Below, one piece after another: positions 1 to 8,362 of a stretch of DNA of 45,956 nucleotides (within the stretch, counting starts at the first letter, position 1; each line of letters opens with the position of its first letter). Under the pieces are notes generated by a model that saw only the letters and a program-made list of their open reading frames with translations, had not been told where the DNA came from and ran no database searches. Origin of the DNA: Bacillus marinisedimentorum (GTDB lineage: Bacteria; Bacillota; Bacilli; Bacillales; Bacillaceae_O); contig NZ_LWBL02000010.1 in assembly GCF_001644195.2 (NCBI RefSeq), forward strand, positions 1 through 45,956, given 5' to 3'. The position numbers and the translations under genes are program-made.

Positions 1-10
1 AAGTCCGATT

Positions 11-76
11 CCCGTGCCTATAATTAGAGCAAAAGCTACTTTACAGGCACTGACCGATGTCATTGCCTGTAATCTG
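11..76. repeat. Short-motif array, TGCCTATAA family (window-edge copy)
   Basis: Three copies of a 9-mer lie here: TGCCTATAA at 15-23 (forward), TTACAGGCA at 41-49 (reverse complement of TGCCTGTAA) and TGCCTGTAA at 64-72 (forward). Orientation alternates and the centres are 26 and 23 bp apart. The same motif, alternation and spacing recur at 32512-32675. The array may continue left of the window. Function unknown. Confidence 0.6.
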
Positions 77-87
77 TCAAATGAATA

Positions 88-158
88 ATATACTGTCTGG
101 TTTTCACTTCATTTACTGTCCAATTCATTTACTGGCGCCAATTCTTTACAGACCCCGG
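88..158. repeat. Short-motif array, TTACTGTCCA family (irregular copy)
   Basis: TACTGTCTG at 91-99, TTACTGTCCA at 113-122, TTACTGGCGCCA at 129-140 and TTACAGACC at 146-154 look like decayed copies of one motif, 16-23 bp apart. The reverse complement, TGGACAGTAA, occurs at exact 21-bp spacing at 10189 and 10210. The rest of the gap up to the GtrA-like gene shows nothing else I recognise. Confidence 0.45.
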
Positions 159-226
159 GAACATGGTCAATTATCCACAAGCAGAAATTTTAAAATTTCC
201 TTAACACCGAGAAAACGAGGGATCGT

Positions 227-673
227 ATGCCTGCAAGAACGAGAAGAAAAGGACCTTTTCAATTCATGCAATTCAGTGCAATCGGCGTGATGAATGCAGC
301 TGTCGATATCGTGTCACTGAATATCCTCCTCTTCCTTTTTCCGACCAAAAACGATATTTTGCTGACAGTTTATAATACAACAGCTTATTCGCTCGCGGTA
401 TTGAACAGCTACTTTTTCAACTCACGGCTTACGTTCAAGCACGGGAAGCGGACCGGCGGCGTTAAGTGGAAGTTTGTGGCCCAGGCTCTTGTCAGCCTCG
501 GCATCAGCAACCTTGTCTTCATCGGTTCAATCGAGTTGCTCGGTGCATACACCGGCTTGAGAATTTTTATTATCCATAACATATCAAAAGCACTGGCAAT
601 GCTGCTTTCCTTCTCCGCAAGTTTCTTTTTTATGAAGTATCTCGTCTTCACCAAACTGAAAAAGGAAGTATGA
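227..673 (+). CDS. GtrA-like family membrane protein
   Basis: A 148-residue protein with about four hydrophobic segments and the GtrA/DPMS signature layout (start MPARTRRKGPFQFMQFSAIG, then NAAVD near residue 25 and NSYFFNSRLTF near residue 62). In this family the proteins are thought to help move undecaprenyl-linked sugars across the membrane or to partner glycosyltransferases that decorate cell-wall polymers. The ATG at 227 follows GAGGGAT. No glycosyltransferase partner lies beside it in the window, so its substrate cannot be read from context. A hairpin directly follows the stop codon, suggesting a single-gene transcript. The fold assignment is firm; the role is inferred from the family. 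Confidence 0.85.
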   Translation: MPARTRRKGPFQFMQFSAIGVMNAAVDIVSLNILLFLFPTKNDILLTVYNTTAYSLAVLNSYFFNSRLTFKHGKRTGGVKWKFVAQALVSLGISNLVFIGSIELLGAYTGLRIFIIHNISKALAMLLSFSASFFFMKYLVFTKLKKEV

Positions 674-679
674 ATTCAT

Positions 680-715
680 CAGGCTGCCGGCAATCACCGG
701 CAGCCTGGCTGCTTT
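680..715 (+). terminator. Hairpin after the GtrA-like gene
   Basis: Perfect 11-bp inverted repeat: CAGGCTGCCGG at 680-690 and CCGGCAGCCTG at 697-707, 6-nt loop, then a weak T stretch. It lies 7 bases after the stop codon at 671-673. Probable Rho-independent terminator, although the T-run is short. Confidence 0.6.
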
Positions 716-735
716 TATGGACCGCTGGCTTCTCC

Positions 736-942
736 TTAACCCATTGGGCCGCCGGCATTCCCTGTCCATCTCCTGACAACTGCATCATTTTCTGCATCCC
801 TTCGCCGCCGTTCATCCGCTTCAGGCCGCTCGCCCTCCCACTGCCGTTCGGGATGCGTTCTGTTTTGCTTCATGTCTTTCACTTTGATTAAGGCAAGAAT
901 GAGGATGACTGCTGACACAACGATATACGGGAGCAAATCCAT
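736..942 (-). CDS. Small membrane-anchored hypothetical protein
   Basis: A 68-residue protein with one N-terminal membrane segment (LLPYIVVSAVILILALIKV) followed by a strongly charged tail rich in Arg, Glu and Asp. The ATG at 942 has a strong ribosome binding site (GAGGAGG, about 9 nt upstream). No domain is recognised. It stands alone between the GtrA-like gene (convergent) and the DUF2339 gene (upstream, same strand). A gene call is likely because of the ribosome binding site and the membrane-then-charged layout; function unknown. Confidence 0.6.
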   Translation of the reverse strand: MDLLPYIVVSAVILILALIKVKDMKQNRTHPERQWEGERPEADERRRRDAENDAVVRRWTGNAGGPMG

Positions 943-1081
943 CCTTTCTAACCTCCTCTCTCTGATATTGGCACACCATCAGCTGATGGCCGTCAGATCC
1001 TTTAAATTAAAATAGGTATTGTGCTGGATCACGTTAATTAATTCGAACTTCTTCTCTGAAGTAGGTTTTTTCGAACCCAGC

Positions 1082-2791
1082 TTATTTGGCTTGCTTTATA
1101 CCGCTTTTATAGAAAATCCGCGAACCTGCAATTCCAATCAGCCCGAGTAAAATAAAGAGAAACGCCCGAATGGCAAGTGACAGATAGGCAAGATCGAAAA
1201 ATACGAGTTTCGCAAGAGTGATAAACAGCAGGATGAGGCCAAACATCCGCACCAGTTTGTTATTCTGGAACACGCCAAAAATGATGACGCCTAATGCATA
1301 TATTGCCCACGCAATGGAAACGGACATATACTGGATATTCAGCGTTGCTCCTGCTGTCAGTGCCTGTATGGCCAGTGTAATGAATGCCATGAATAACAGC
1401 AGTGCTGCGCCAAGGACGACCTGCTTCACCTGTTTTTTACTCTCTTCTTCAATTCCTTTCACCATGGAAACAAGCAGATAAGCACCAGCGGTTGACCCTG
1501 TCAGAACGAGCCAGTTCAAAAACTCAATTTGCCAGATTTCCCTAAAGGGATCATTAACGATAAAAGTGCCGCTTATTAGATAAATCAAGGCACCGACTGC
1601 CTGCTGAAGTTTTGACGAAGCTTTGATTCCAAGAAAAACCGCCACTAGTCCCTGGATGATCAAAACCGACAATATATTCTCCGCTTCAAACTTGTTTGTA
1701 AGGTAAAACAACAGTGCCATGGTAGCAGCAGATAAAGCGGCCGGAAGCCGTACCCTATCCTTTTGCAGGAAGTATACCGCCAGGCCGGCATACACGCCTA
1801 AAGCAGCAAGCATGACCATTTCATACTGCAGATCAGTTAATGTTAACTTCACCCAGGCAGATGTTAGGATAAAGCTTGCGAATACGGTGCCAAGCTGCCG
1901 CCTCTTCATAAACGGGATGAAAAGGAAAGCAGCCAATATTGCGGCATGCTGGATGATAACAGCAATGCCAAAAATGCTGTTATCAACCGGAGCAATGAAA
2001 ATCACTCCGGCCGCCAGGGTCAAATGGAACAGCCCAAATGCCGAAAAATACAAATAAGTGAATTTCTCCTTCATTGCAAACAGCAGCAGCACAGTGTAAA
2101 AGACTGTTTCAAACACCACAAAATTGGTGACACTCGGCTCGCGGCTCTCCAATAAAAACGGAATCAAATAGCCGCCGGCCGCCGTTAAAATCGCGAGCGG
2201 CTCAGAACTGTATCTTACTGAAAGAAAAATGCCGAGCCCCACCCAGGCAAGGTTCAGAAGAAATGCAGGTATGGCGGGAACCATTCCATAAAGGGCATGC
2301 ATGGCAAAGGTTGAAATTAGCAGCAGCACAACACTTCCGCTCAATAACACCTGGCCGAGGGCAGCCCGCTTTTTATTTATCTGCCTGTGTCCCAGATAAA
2401 GGAGTCCGCCTGCAGAAAGATAACCAAGCCCAACTTTGACCGGCGGATTGATAAAACCGTAATCAGATGCCGCCTTGAAAGCCCAGATGACCCCGATGAG
2501 CAGCACAAAAATGAAAATCCGGGGCAGCCAAACCTGGCCGATCATCCTTTCCCAGTCAATCGGTTCTCTTTCAATCCGGTCCTTTTTGTGTTTTAACAAA
2601 TCCTCTTGTTGTCTTCCATGAATATCTTCTTCTCTTCCTTCCGCTTTTGTCATCACCGGGCTGCGGCCGCCCTTCTCTTCTTTTATGGCGTCCCGTTTCA
2701 TTTCAAGAATGGTTCGTTTCAGGTCCACCGTTTCTTTCTGCAGTGAATTTACCCGCTTTTCCAATTCGGCTATTTTCTCCTGGTTCGTCAT
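1082..2791 (-). CDS. DUF2339 family polytopic membrane protein
   Basis: A 569-residue protein. Residues 1-45 are a charged heptad-like coiled coil (MTNQEKIAELEKRVNSLQKE), then a charged linker, then from about residue 85 a long run of membrane segments (roughly 15 or more). The block DYGFINPPVKVGLGYLSAGG and the later GGYLIPFLL are typical of DUF2339 (PF10101). The biochemical role of this family is unknown; the coiled-coil head suggests self-association or contact with a cytoplasmic partner. The ATG at 2791 follows AAAGGGG. It appears monocistronic. The 140 bp downstream hold only a perfect palindrome, CCATCAGCTGATGG at 976-989. Confidence 0.85.
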   Translation of the reverse strand: MTNQEKIAELEKRVNSLQKETVDLKRTILEMKRDAIKEEKGGRSPVMTKAEGREEDIHGRQQEDLLKHKKDRIEREPIDWERMIGQVWLPRIFIFVLLIGVIWAFKAASDYGFINPPVKVGLGYLSAGGLLYLGHRQINKKRAALGQVLLSGSVVLLLISTFAMHALYGMVPAIPAFLLNLAWVGLGIFLSVRYSSEPLAILTAAGGYLIPFLLESREPSVTNFVVFETVFYTVLLLFAMKEKFTYLYFSAFGLFHLTLAAGVIFIAPVDNSIFGIAVIIQHAAILAAFLFIPFMKRRQLGTVFASFILTSAWVKLTLTDLQYEMVMLAALGVYAGLAVYFLQKDRVRLPAALSAATMALLFYLTNKFEAENILSVLIIQGLVAVFLGIKASSKLQQAVGALIYLISGTFIVNDPFREIWQIEFLNWLVLTGSTAGAYLLVSMVKGIEEESKKQVKQVVLGAALLLFMAFITLAIQALTAGATLNIQYMSVSIAWAIYALGVIIFGVFQNNKLVRMFGLILLFITLAKLVFFDLAYLSLAIRAFLFILLGLIGIAGSRIFYKSGIKQAK

Positions 2792-3006
2792 ATTCCTGTC
2801 CCCTTTTTATTTATCCCTTACCGAACTAGTTCGATAGTCTGCTCCAGTATCCTTTTTGCGGATAAGAGTTTCTATCATGTCTATTCATCCGCATGACCAA
2901 GACAGCACCGCCTAAAGGGTAAATCCGATTAACCCAAAAGGAGTATTCCGTTTTCCCCTTTTAGTCTAACTTTGGTTTATTAATGTACTAAATATTCTGA
3001 ATTTAA

Positions 3007-3035
3007 TTGACGCATCACTTTCCGGCTGATTAAAT
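3007..3035 (+). promoter_or_regulatory. Possible sigma-A promoter of the fungalysin gene
   Basis: TTGACG at 3007-3012 and TTAAAT at 3030-3035 are separated by 17 bp and lie about 55 bp before the start codon. A palindrome AGTTCGAACT follows at 3051-3060. The rest of the 300-bp gap (2792-3091) is AT-rich, with another palindrome around 2822-2833 (CGAACTAGTTCG). Weak call: the -10 box is a poor match. Confidence 0.35.
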
Positions 3036-3091
3036 TGTTTTAGAATTACCAGTTCGAACTACTCACCAATTAAATAAGAGGGGTGAACGGC

Positions 3092-6000
3092 GTGATAGGA
3101 AAATTAGGATTGCCGCTAATTGCAGTTGCGGTTTTATGTGCCCAGGTGTTCCAGGCGGCTCAAGTGACAACTGCGGCCGAAACTGGTTCATCTGGACCAG
3201 AAACAGGCCAGGCCATTGATGTTTTCGACCATACAGAAGAGACGTACTATGATATCAGATCAGCAGCCAGTGCTGTCTTCCCTGATGACAGCCGGCTCGA
3301 TGCTGCAAAACAGGTTGTGGATACGGCTGGCGCCGGGACACGGATAACATGGAATACGGAGTTCGGCACACCGGCAATGATCATGAAAGACAAGGGCTAT
3401 TTAACAGAGCCGTCTTCAGGTGAACCTGCTGAATTAGCCCGGCAATGGATAACAAATAACAGCGCACTCTATGGACTGTCAAAAGAAGAGATTTCCTCCC
3501 TGAAGGTGATAAAGGAATTTAAAATGCCCGGAACCGGCATGCATCCCGTCACCTTCCAGCAAACTGTGGACGGGATTGAATCGGCGTACGGCGGCCGTCT
3601 TATTGTAACGGTTACGAAAGACGGCCGGATCGCTTCTGTATCAGGGAATATCAACCCGGATGGCGGAACAGGCTTTACGGAAGGCTTTACACTCTCAGCA
3701 GCAGACGCATTGAAAAACGTACTCGCCGAGTACAAACCGGATGTGTCAATCGACATGCTGGCGGCTCTTAAAGATGAAGCGGGCTGGAAAGTCTTCGATG
3801 GAGGGAACGTGCTTCCGGCGGAACAGCGTGTCAAAAAGGCAGCCTTTTTCACATCAAATGAAATTCGGCCCGCGTTCAGGGTACTGTTCATTGAAGAGCT
3901 GAATAATGCCTCGGAAGTAATCATCGACGGCGCTACTGGTGAAAAACTGCTCGAACGGCCGCTTGTACAATATATGTTTGATCCTGAAGGACTCGTTTTC
4001 GAGAATTATCCAGATGCTGAAAAAGGCGGACATCAAACAGTGAAGTCATTCAGCGGCGACCCGCAGGCTTCCCCGGAAGGCTGGCTCCTGCCGGGACTTG
4101 ACACCGGCTTTACGACAATCGGAAACAACGCGGATGCTTATGCAAACTGGTCGAATTTTCTCGTTCCTGAAGGTGCCGGACTAACACGGCCTGTCGATGC
4201 GTTCGGCAAGTTCAAATACAATTTTAAGAATGAATGGCAAAACACAAACGGCGCAACTGTTCCGCCTTCGTACGCAGAAGACGTACACAGCGCCACAGCG
4301 AATCTGTTCTACCATCATAACCTCTTCCACGATTACTTTTACAAACTGGGGTGGACGGAAGCTGCCGGCAACATGCAAGTTTCGAACTTTGGAAAAGGCG
4401 GTATGGAAGGTGATCCGATTCTCGGTCTTGTCCAGGCGGGAGCTGCTTCAGGCGGGGAGCCGACATATACCGGCCGCGACAATGCCTACATGCTGACGCT
4501 TCCAGACGGCATTCCAGGATGGAGCGGAATGTTCCTGTGGGAACCGATTGCAGGGGCATTTGAAGGTGAATATGCGGATGGCGATTATGATGCCGGCATC
4601 ATTTATCATGAGTACTCCCATGCCCTTTCCCAGAGGCTGGTGGCAGGCGGTGAGTCGCTTAACAGCCATCAGTCCGGATCAATGGGTGAAGCATGGGGCG
4701 ACTGGTTCGCCATGCATTATCTCGTGAAAAATGGATTGCAGGACCGCCCGATTGTCGGTGCTTATGTCACCGGGAATGACAACCGCGGCATCCGCAACTG
4801 GGCGCTCGATGACTCCCCGCTCGGCTTTGGGGATATCGGGTACGATTTGATCGGTCCCGAAGTCCATGCTGACGGAGAAATCTGGGCAGCCATTTTATGG
4901 CACATGCGCTCAGAACTCATCAACTCCTTCGGCAAATCTGAAGGTGAAAAAGCAGCCGAGCACCTCGTCATGGATGCAATGCCGATCTCTGCACCTAATC
5001 CGTCTATGGTCGATATGCGCAACGCCATTCTGGCAGCTGATATGATCAGGTACAGCGGCAAGCACTATGATACTCTGTGGAAAGCATTTGCACAGCGGGG
5101 ACTCGGTCAGTCTGCATTCTCTGAAGGCGGGGATGATATTGACCCGCAGCCGGCCTTTGACCATCCGAATGACACATATAACAGCATGTTTGCCGGCAAG
5201 CTCGTCAATGCAGCTACAAACAAACCGATTCAAGGTGCAAGGATCATTGTCGGTCAATACGAAGCCCGCACAAGTGCTGCGGCGGTTACATCTACAGATG
5301 GAATGTTCGCTTTGCCTATGACCGAAGGTGAATACGATATTACAATCCAGGCACGGGGCTTCGGTTCTACAACTCTGGAAAACATGTCCTTCACATCCGG
5401 CAAAAAGAAACGGATGCGAATCACGCTTGAACCAAATGCCGCTTCTGCATTCAATGGTGCAGCAATTCACGGGATGAGCAGTGAATCCGAAAGCAACCCG
5501 GTTAAAAACTTGATCGATGATACCGAAGCCAGTGTGTACGCAACTTCAAAACAAGAAGAAGCGTTTACCGGTTCGGAAGTGACAGTGGCGCTTGCGGGTG
5601 ACAAACCGGTCAGCCTCTCCCATATCCAGGTCAGTGCGTTTAAGGATGTAGAGAAAGGACGCTTCCAGACACTGAAGGACTTTACGATCGAGGCGTCTGT
5701 TGATGGAGAGACCTGGAACAAGGTGCTTGAAGGCAGCTTCAATGCCGCTAAACCGCGGCCCGGCTCTCCTGATCTCCACTATAAAAGGTTCGAGCTGGAT
5801 CAGCCCGTCAACGCAAAATACTTGAAGCTGACCGCCCATAATACGCAAGACGACAACGGCGGCTACGTGCAAATCGCTGAATTGCAGGCATTTGCTGCCG
5901 GCAAGGCAAAAATGGAGCCGCTTAATCTTGAACCGGAAGAGCCTTTTACCGCAGAAGGAACCATCAAGGCTGGCAATCCGGGAACTGGTATCGGACTCAT

Positions 6001-6337
6001 TGCCGGTGTGGATGATGCAACCCTCGGCGTCACCCAGACGGAGTTCACCGGCACTCAAAACCCTAAGCCTGCTTCGCAGGGAACGGACGGTTATGTCGTC
6101 ACCCTTCCTGACGGATTCGGGGACGGCATCCATAATCTGAAAGTGGCTGGCCCTGGCAACGGTTCCTATGATTTTGACATTTTCTTCTACAATAGCAACT
6201 TCGAATATATCGGCAGCATTGCAACAACTGCAGCCGACGAATCAGGCGCCATTCCGGGCGGTACACGTTATGTGTATGTAGGCCTGTATTCAGGAAACAA
6301 CGTCAACTTTACTTTGACTGCTTCGGCACCTTATTAA
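3092..6337 (+). CDS. Secreted M36 (fungalysin-type) metalloprotease with accessory C-terminal domains
   Basis: A 1081-residue secreted zinc protease precursor. The likely start is GTG 3092, 8 nt after AGAGGGG; an upstream GTG at 3083 overlaps that ribosome binding site. Order: signal peptide (1-30); FTP and PepSY-like propeptide regions (about 75-200), which in this family inhibit and fold the enzyme; M36 catalytic domain with HEYSH (H506, E507, H510) and a third ligand candidate E533 in GSMGEAWGDW; a carboxypeptidase-regulatory-like beta domain (about 699-783); an F5/8-type discoidin-like domain (about 787-935); and a last beta-rich domain (about 940-1081). The added domains probably bind carbohydrate or protein surfaces. 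All catalytic residues are present. Neighbours do not suggest an operon. Confidence 0.9.
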   Translation: MIGKLGLPLIAVAVLCAQVFQAAQVTTAAETGSSGPETGQAIDVFDHTEETYYDIRSAASAVFPDDSRLDAAKQVVDTAGAGTRITWNTEFGTPAMIMKDKGYLTEPSSGEPAELARQWITNNSALYGLSKEEISSLKVIKEFKMPGTGMHPVTFQQTVDGIESAYGGRLIVTVTKDGRIASVSGNINPDGGTGFTEGFTLSAADALKNVLAEYKPDVSIDMLAALKDEAGWKVFDGGNVLPAEQRVKKAAFFTSNEIRPAFRVLFIEELNNASEVIIDGATGEKLLERPLVQYMFDPEGLVFENYPDAEKGGHQTVKSFSGDPQASPEGWLLPGLDTGFTTIGNNADAYANWSNFLVPEGAGLTRPVDAFGKFKYNFKNEWQNTNGATVPPSYAEDVHSATANLFYHHNLFHDYFYKLGWTEAAGNMQVSNFGKGGMEGDPILGLVQAGAASGGEPTYTGRDNAYMLTLPDGIPGWSGMFLWEPIAGAFEGEYADGDYDAGIIYHEYSHALSQRLVAGGESLNSHQSGSMGEAWGDWFAMHYLVKNGLQDRPIVGAYVTGNDNRGIRNWALDDSPLGFGDIGYDLIGPEVHADGEIWAAILWHMRSELINSFGKSEGEKAAEHLVMDAMPISAPNPSMVDMRNAILAADMIRYSGKHYDTLWKAFAQRGLGQSAFSEGGDDIDPQPAFDHPNDTYNSMFAGKLVNAATNKPIQGARIIVGQYEARTSAAAVTSTDGMFALPMTEGEYDITIQARGFGSTTLENMSFTSGKKKRMRITLEPNAASAFNGAAIHGMSSESESNPVKNLIDDTEASVYATSKQEEAFTGSEVTVALAGDKPVSLSHIQVSAFKDVEKGRFQTLKDFTIEASVDGETWNKVLEGSFNAAKPRPGSPDLHYKRFELDQPVNAKYLKLTAHNTQDDNGGYVQIAELQAFAAGKAKMEPLNLEPEEPFTAEGTIKAGNPGTGIGLIAGVDDATLGVTQTEFTGTQNPKPASQGTDGYVVTLPDGFGDGIHNLKVAGPGNGSYDFDIFFYNSNFEYIGSIATTAADESGAIPGGTRYVYVGLYSGNNVNFTLTASAPY

Positions 6338-6341
6338 ATAT

Positions 6342-6385
6342 GAAACGGATCCCCTGTTATGCTGCAGGAGATCCGTTTCTTGCTT
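6342..6385 (+). terminator. Terminator of the M36 protease gene
   Basis: GAAACGGATC at 6342-6351 pairs perfectly with GATCCGTTTC at 6370-6379 and a T-rich stretch follows. It starts 4 bases after the stop codon at 6335-6337. Confidence 0.75.
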
Positions 6386-6557
6386 TCTATACACGCAAGC
6401 TTAGCTGCCGCTCTTCCATTTCGGTTTGTTTTTATCGCCTTCTGTCCTGCTGCTGTTTTTTCTTCTGCCGCTTGACGTGAATCAGCAGATACAGAGGTTT
6501 TCCTTTTCACGGCAGAACGTAACAACCTTCACTTATGGAAAATCCTTTTTAAAAACT

Positions 6558-6872
6558 TCAGTCCATCCAGTCTTCCGCCCATTTCTGAAATCCGGCCATG
6601 ACTGACTCCAATGCTCTGCCCTTTTCGGTAAGTTTGTATTCGATCCTGACGGGCACCTCATGATATACCCGCCTTGTCACAACACCTTCAGCTTCCAGTT
6701 CCTTCAACCGCTCGGCGATCATTTTATCACTCAGATTCGGAATGATTGCCGCTATATCTTTAAACCGTTTCGGTCCGGATAACAATACGTGGATGATCAA
6801 GCCCGTCCATCTTTTGCCCAACAGTTGAAATGCAGCTTCAAATTTGGGGCACAACTGAAATTCCTCTTCCAC
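6558..6872 (-). CDS. HxlR-family redox-type transcriptional regulator
   Basis: A 104-residue winged-helix protein. GTG 6872 is preferred because GAGGTG sits 6 nt upstream; GTG 6881 gives 3 more residues. It carries the family signature, an N-terminal Cys in LCPKFEAAFQLLGKRWT, then the recognition region PNLSDKMIAERLKELEAEGV. In Bacillus relatives (YodB, CatR, HypR type) the N-terminal Cys senses quinones or disulfide stress and releases the repressor. It is divergent from a pirin gene with a palindrome in the shared 119-bp gap, so it probably represses pirin and perhaps itself. Family is certain; the inducer is inferred. Confidence 0.88.
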   Translation of the reverse strand: MEEEFQLCPKFEAAFQLLGKRWTGLIIHVLLSGPKRFKDIAAIIPNLSDKMIAERLKELEAEGVVTRRVYHEVPVRIEYKLTEKGRALESVMAGFQKWAEDWMD

Positions 6873-6940
6873 ATGCCGCACCTCATTTCATCTTCGTTGA
6901 CAGTGTATCGCTATTATATCATAATGGAAATAATATCCTT

Positions 6941-6957
6941 ACTTACGAATCGTAAGT
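6941..6957. promoter_or_regulatory. Candidate HxlR operator
   Basis: ACTTACGA-A-TCGTAAGT is a 17-bp palindrome with 8-bp perfect arms in the divergent promoter region. YodB-type regulators bind similar dyads with TTAC/GTAA halves. It lies 35 bp before the pirin start, where repression is expected. Confidence 0.6.
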
Positions 6958-6991
6958 TAATAAGTGAATTGCAGTTAAGGTGGTGTGTTTA

Positions 6992-7819
6992 TTGAAACAG
7001 CGTCATATAAAAAAGGTGTGGGATGTCAGCCCCCGTCCGGGAATGGGGCCGCACCTGCAGGTAAGCCAGGTTATTCCGCCAGGAAGCTGGGAAGAATTTG
7101 ATCCCTTCCTGCTGCTGAATGAAGACTGGTTCCGCCAGGGCACCTTCGATTTCCATCCCCATCGCGGCATTGAAACGGTCACCTATGTCATTGAAGGAAA
7201 GCTTAAACACGAAGACAATCATGGCGGTTCCGGAGTGCTTGCACCAGGTGATGTGCAATGGATGACTGCCGGGCGCGGCATCGTCCATTCAGAAGATCCA
7301 CTGCCCGGTGAAACGGTACACAGCCTGCAGCTCTGGGTGAATTTGCCGTCTCATAAAAAAATGACAGAGCCACGGTATCAGGACTTGAGTTCTGGCGACA
7401 TTCCGATCCGGGAAGAAGAAGGCGTGAACATCAGAGTCTTTTCTGGCACTTCGGGGGATATCGAATCCAGCACCCAAAACCATGTGCCGGTTACGTTCGT
7501 TGAGATGACAATTGAAAAGGGCGCTTCGGTCACCCAGCAGCTGCCGGGTGATTTCAACGGCTTCTTCTATATTCTTGAAGGCAGCGGCCGTTTCGGGCAA
7601 GATGAAATGCGGGCTGAAAAGAATCAAGCCTTACTGATGAACCTTCCAGATCAAGAAGGAGATACCGAAATCTCCATTCAAGCTGACGAGCCGATGCGCG
7701 TACTGCTGTACGCCGGTAAACCTGTGAAAGAAAAAGTCGTTGCACACGGGCCGTTTGTCATGAATACAGAAGACGAAATCAGGCAGGCGTTTGAAGATTA
7801 CCGTTCAGGTAAGTTTTAA
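6992..7819 (+). CDS. Pirin family protein (cupin, quercetinase-like)
   Basis: A 275-residue bicupin. TTG 6992 is the likely start (AAGGTGG 8 nt upstream); GTG 6980 would lie within the ribosome binding site. Metal ligands of the pirin N-terminal cupin are visible: H55 and H57 in FHPHRG, H99 and E101 in GIVHSE, nearly the same positions as in human pirin. Pirins bind iron and several have quercetin 2,3-dioxygenase activity, opening flavonol rings. Divergent from an HxlR-type repressor, so its expression is probably induced by quinone or phenolic stress. The exact substrate is not known from sequence. Confidence 0.9.
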   Translation: MKQRHIKKVWDVSPRPGMGPHLQVSQVIPPGSWEEFDPFLLLNEDWFRQGTFDFHPHRGIETVTYVIEGKLKHEDNHGGSGVLAPGDVQWMTAGRGIVHSEDPLPGETVHSLQLWVNLPSHKKMTEPRYQDLSSGDIPIREEEGVNIRVFSGTSGDIESSTQNHVPVTFVEMTIEKGASVTQQLPGDFNGFFYILEGSGRFGQDEMRAEKNQALLMNLPDQEGDTEISIQADEPMRVLLYAGKPVKEKVVAHGPFVMNTEDEIRQAFEDYRSGKF

Positions 7820-7827
7820 TATATTTG

Positions 7828-7870
7828 GTTCCTGACCCCCGCTGCGCTAAAGTGGTGATGCAGCAGCGGG
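7828..7870. repeat. Hairpin repeat, CCTGACCCCCG family (degenerate copy)
   Basis: The segment starts with TTCCTGACCCCCG and contains CCCGCTGC at 7838-7845 pairing with GCAGCGGG at 7863-7870. Left arm and loop element CTAAAG resemble the better copy at 12399-12447. It lies 9 bases after the pirin stop and could serve as its terminator. Confidence 0.5.
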
Positions 7871-7936
7871 ATCCCGCTTGCCCAACTCCAGATTTATACT
7901 AGCTACAAGTCATAAGAGACATAAGGAGCCCGCATA

Positions 7937-8323
7937 ATGATTGCACAGTTAAAAGCATGGGCTAAACAGCTGAAAAAACAGATTTTCATTTTATATTTTG
8001 CTTACAAAGACAAGCGGACACCGTGGTTTGCCCGGCTGTTCACCACGCTGGTTGTTGCGTATGCCTTCAGCCCGATAGATTTGATCCCGGATTTCATTCC
8101 GGTGCTCGGCTACCTGGATGATATCCTCCTTGTTCCGACCGGCATTTATCTTGCTCTAAAAATGATTCCAGAACACGTTATTGCGGACTGTAGAGAACAA
8201 GCAGATGAGCTTATGGCCAAAGGCAAACCGAAGAACTGGATTGCAGGCACAATCATCATCCTGCTGTGGACACTGGTTCTAACTTGGCTTTTCATTGAGG
8301 CTTATCAAATATGGAATCGATAA
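7937..8323 (+). CDS. YkvA-like DUF1232 membrane protein
   Basis: A 128-residue protein with the DUF1232 core: KRTPWFARLFTTLVVAYAFS followed by PIDLIPDFIPVLGYLDD (about residues 47-63), a conserved PxDLIPDxxPxxGxxDD block. A C-terminal membrane segment (IIILLWTLVLTWLFI) follows a short polar stretch. The family is widespread in Bacillaceae and its function is unknown. The ATG at 7937 follows AAGGAG. It stands alone between two hairpins and converges on the TVP38 gene. Confidence 0.85.
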   Translation: MIAQLKAWAKQLKKQIFILYFAYKDKRTPWFARLFTTLVVAYAFSPIDLIPDFIPVLGYLDDILLVPTGIYLALKMIPEHVIADCREQADELMAKGKPKNWIAGTIIILLWTLVLTWLFIEAYQIWNR

Positions 8324-8324
8324 T

Positions 8325-8356
8325 AAAAAAAGAGCCATGCTTGCATGCATGACTCT
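8325..8356 (-). terminator. Bidirectional terminator between DUF1232 and TVP38 genes
   Basis: AGAGCCATGC at 8331-8340 pairs with GCATGACTCT at 8347-8356 (one mismatch). The A-run at 8324-8330 gives a T-run for the minus strand, so it best stops the rhodanese-TVP38 transcript and may also stop the plus-strand gene. Confidence 0.65.
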
Positions 8357-8362
8357 GCTTAA

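Noticed and set aside
976-989. Palindrome CCATCAGCTGATGG as a terminator or operator
   Set aside because: Perfect, but without a T-run and not tied to a regulator gene; may be chance.
4910-5470. A 186-aa minus-strand frame inside the protease gene
   Set aside because: Antisense shadow of the well-supported M36 frame; Cys/His-rich composition typical of reverse reading.
6334-6525. A 63-aa minus-strand frame after the M36 protease
   Set aside because: It starts with TTG, the purine-rich stretch is too close to it, it spans the protease terminator and the product looks like random basic sequence.
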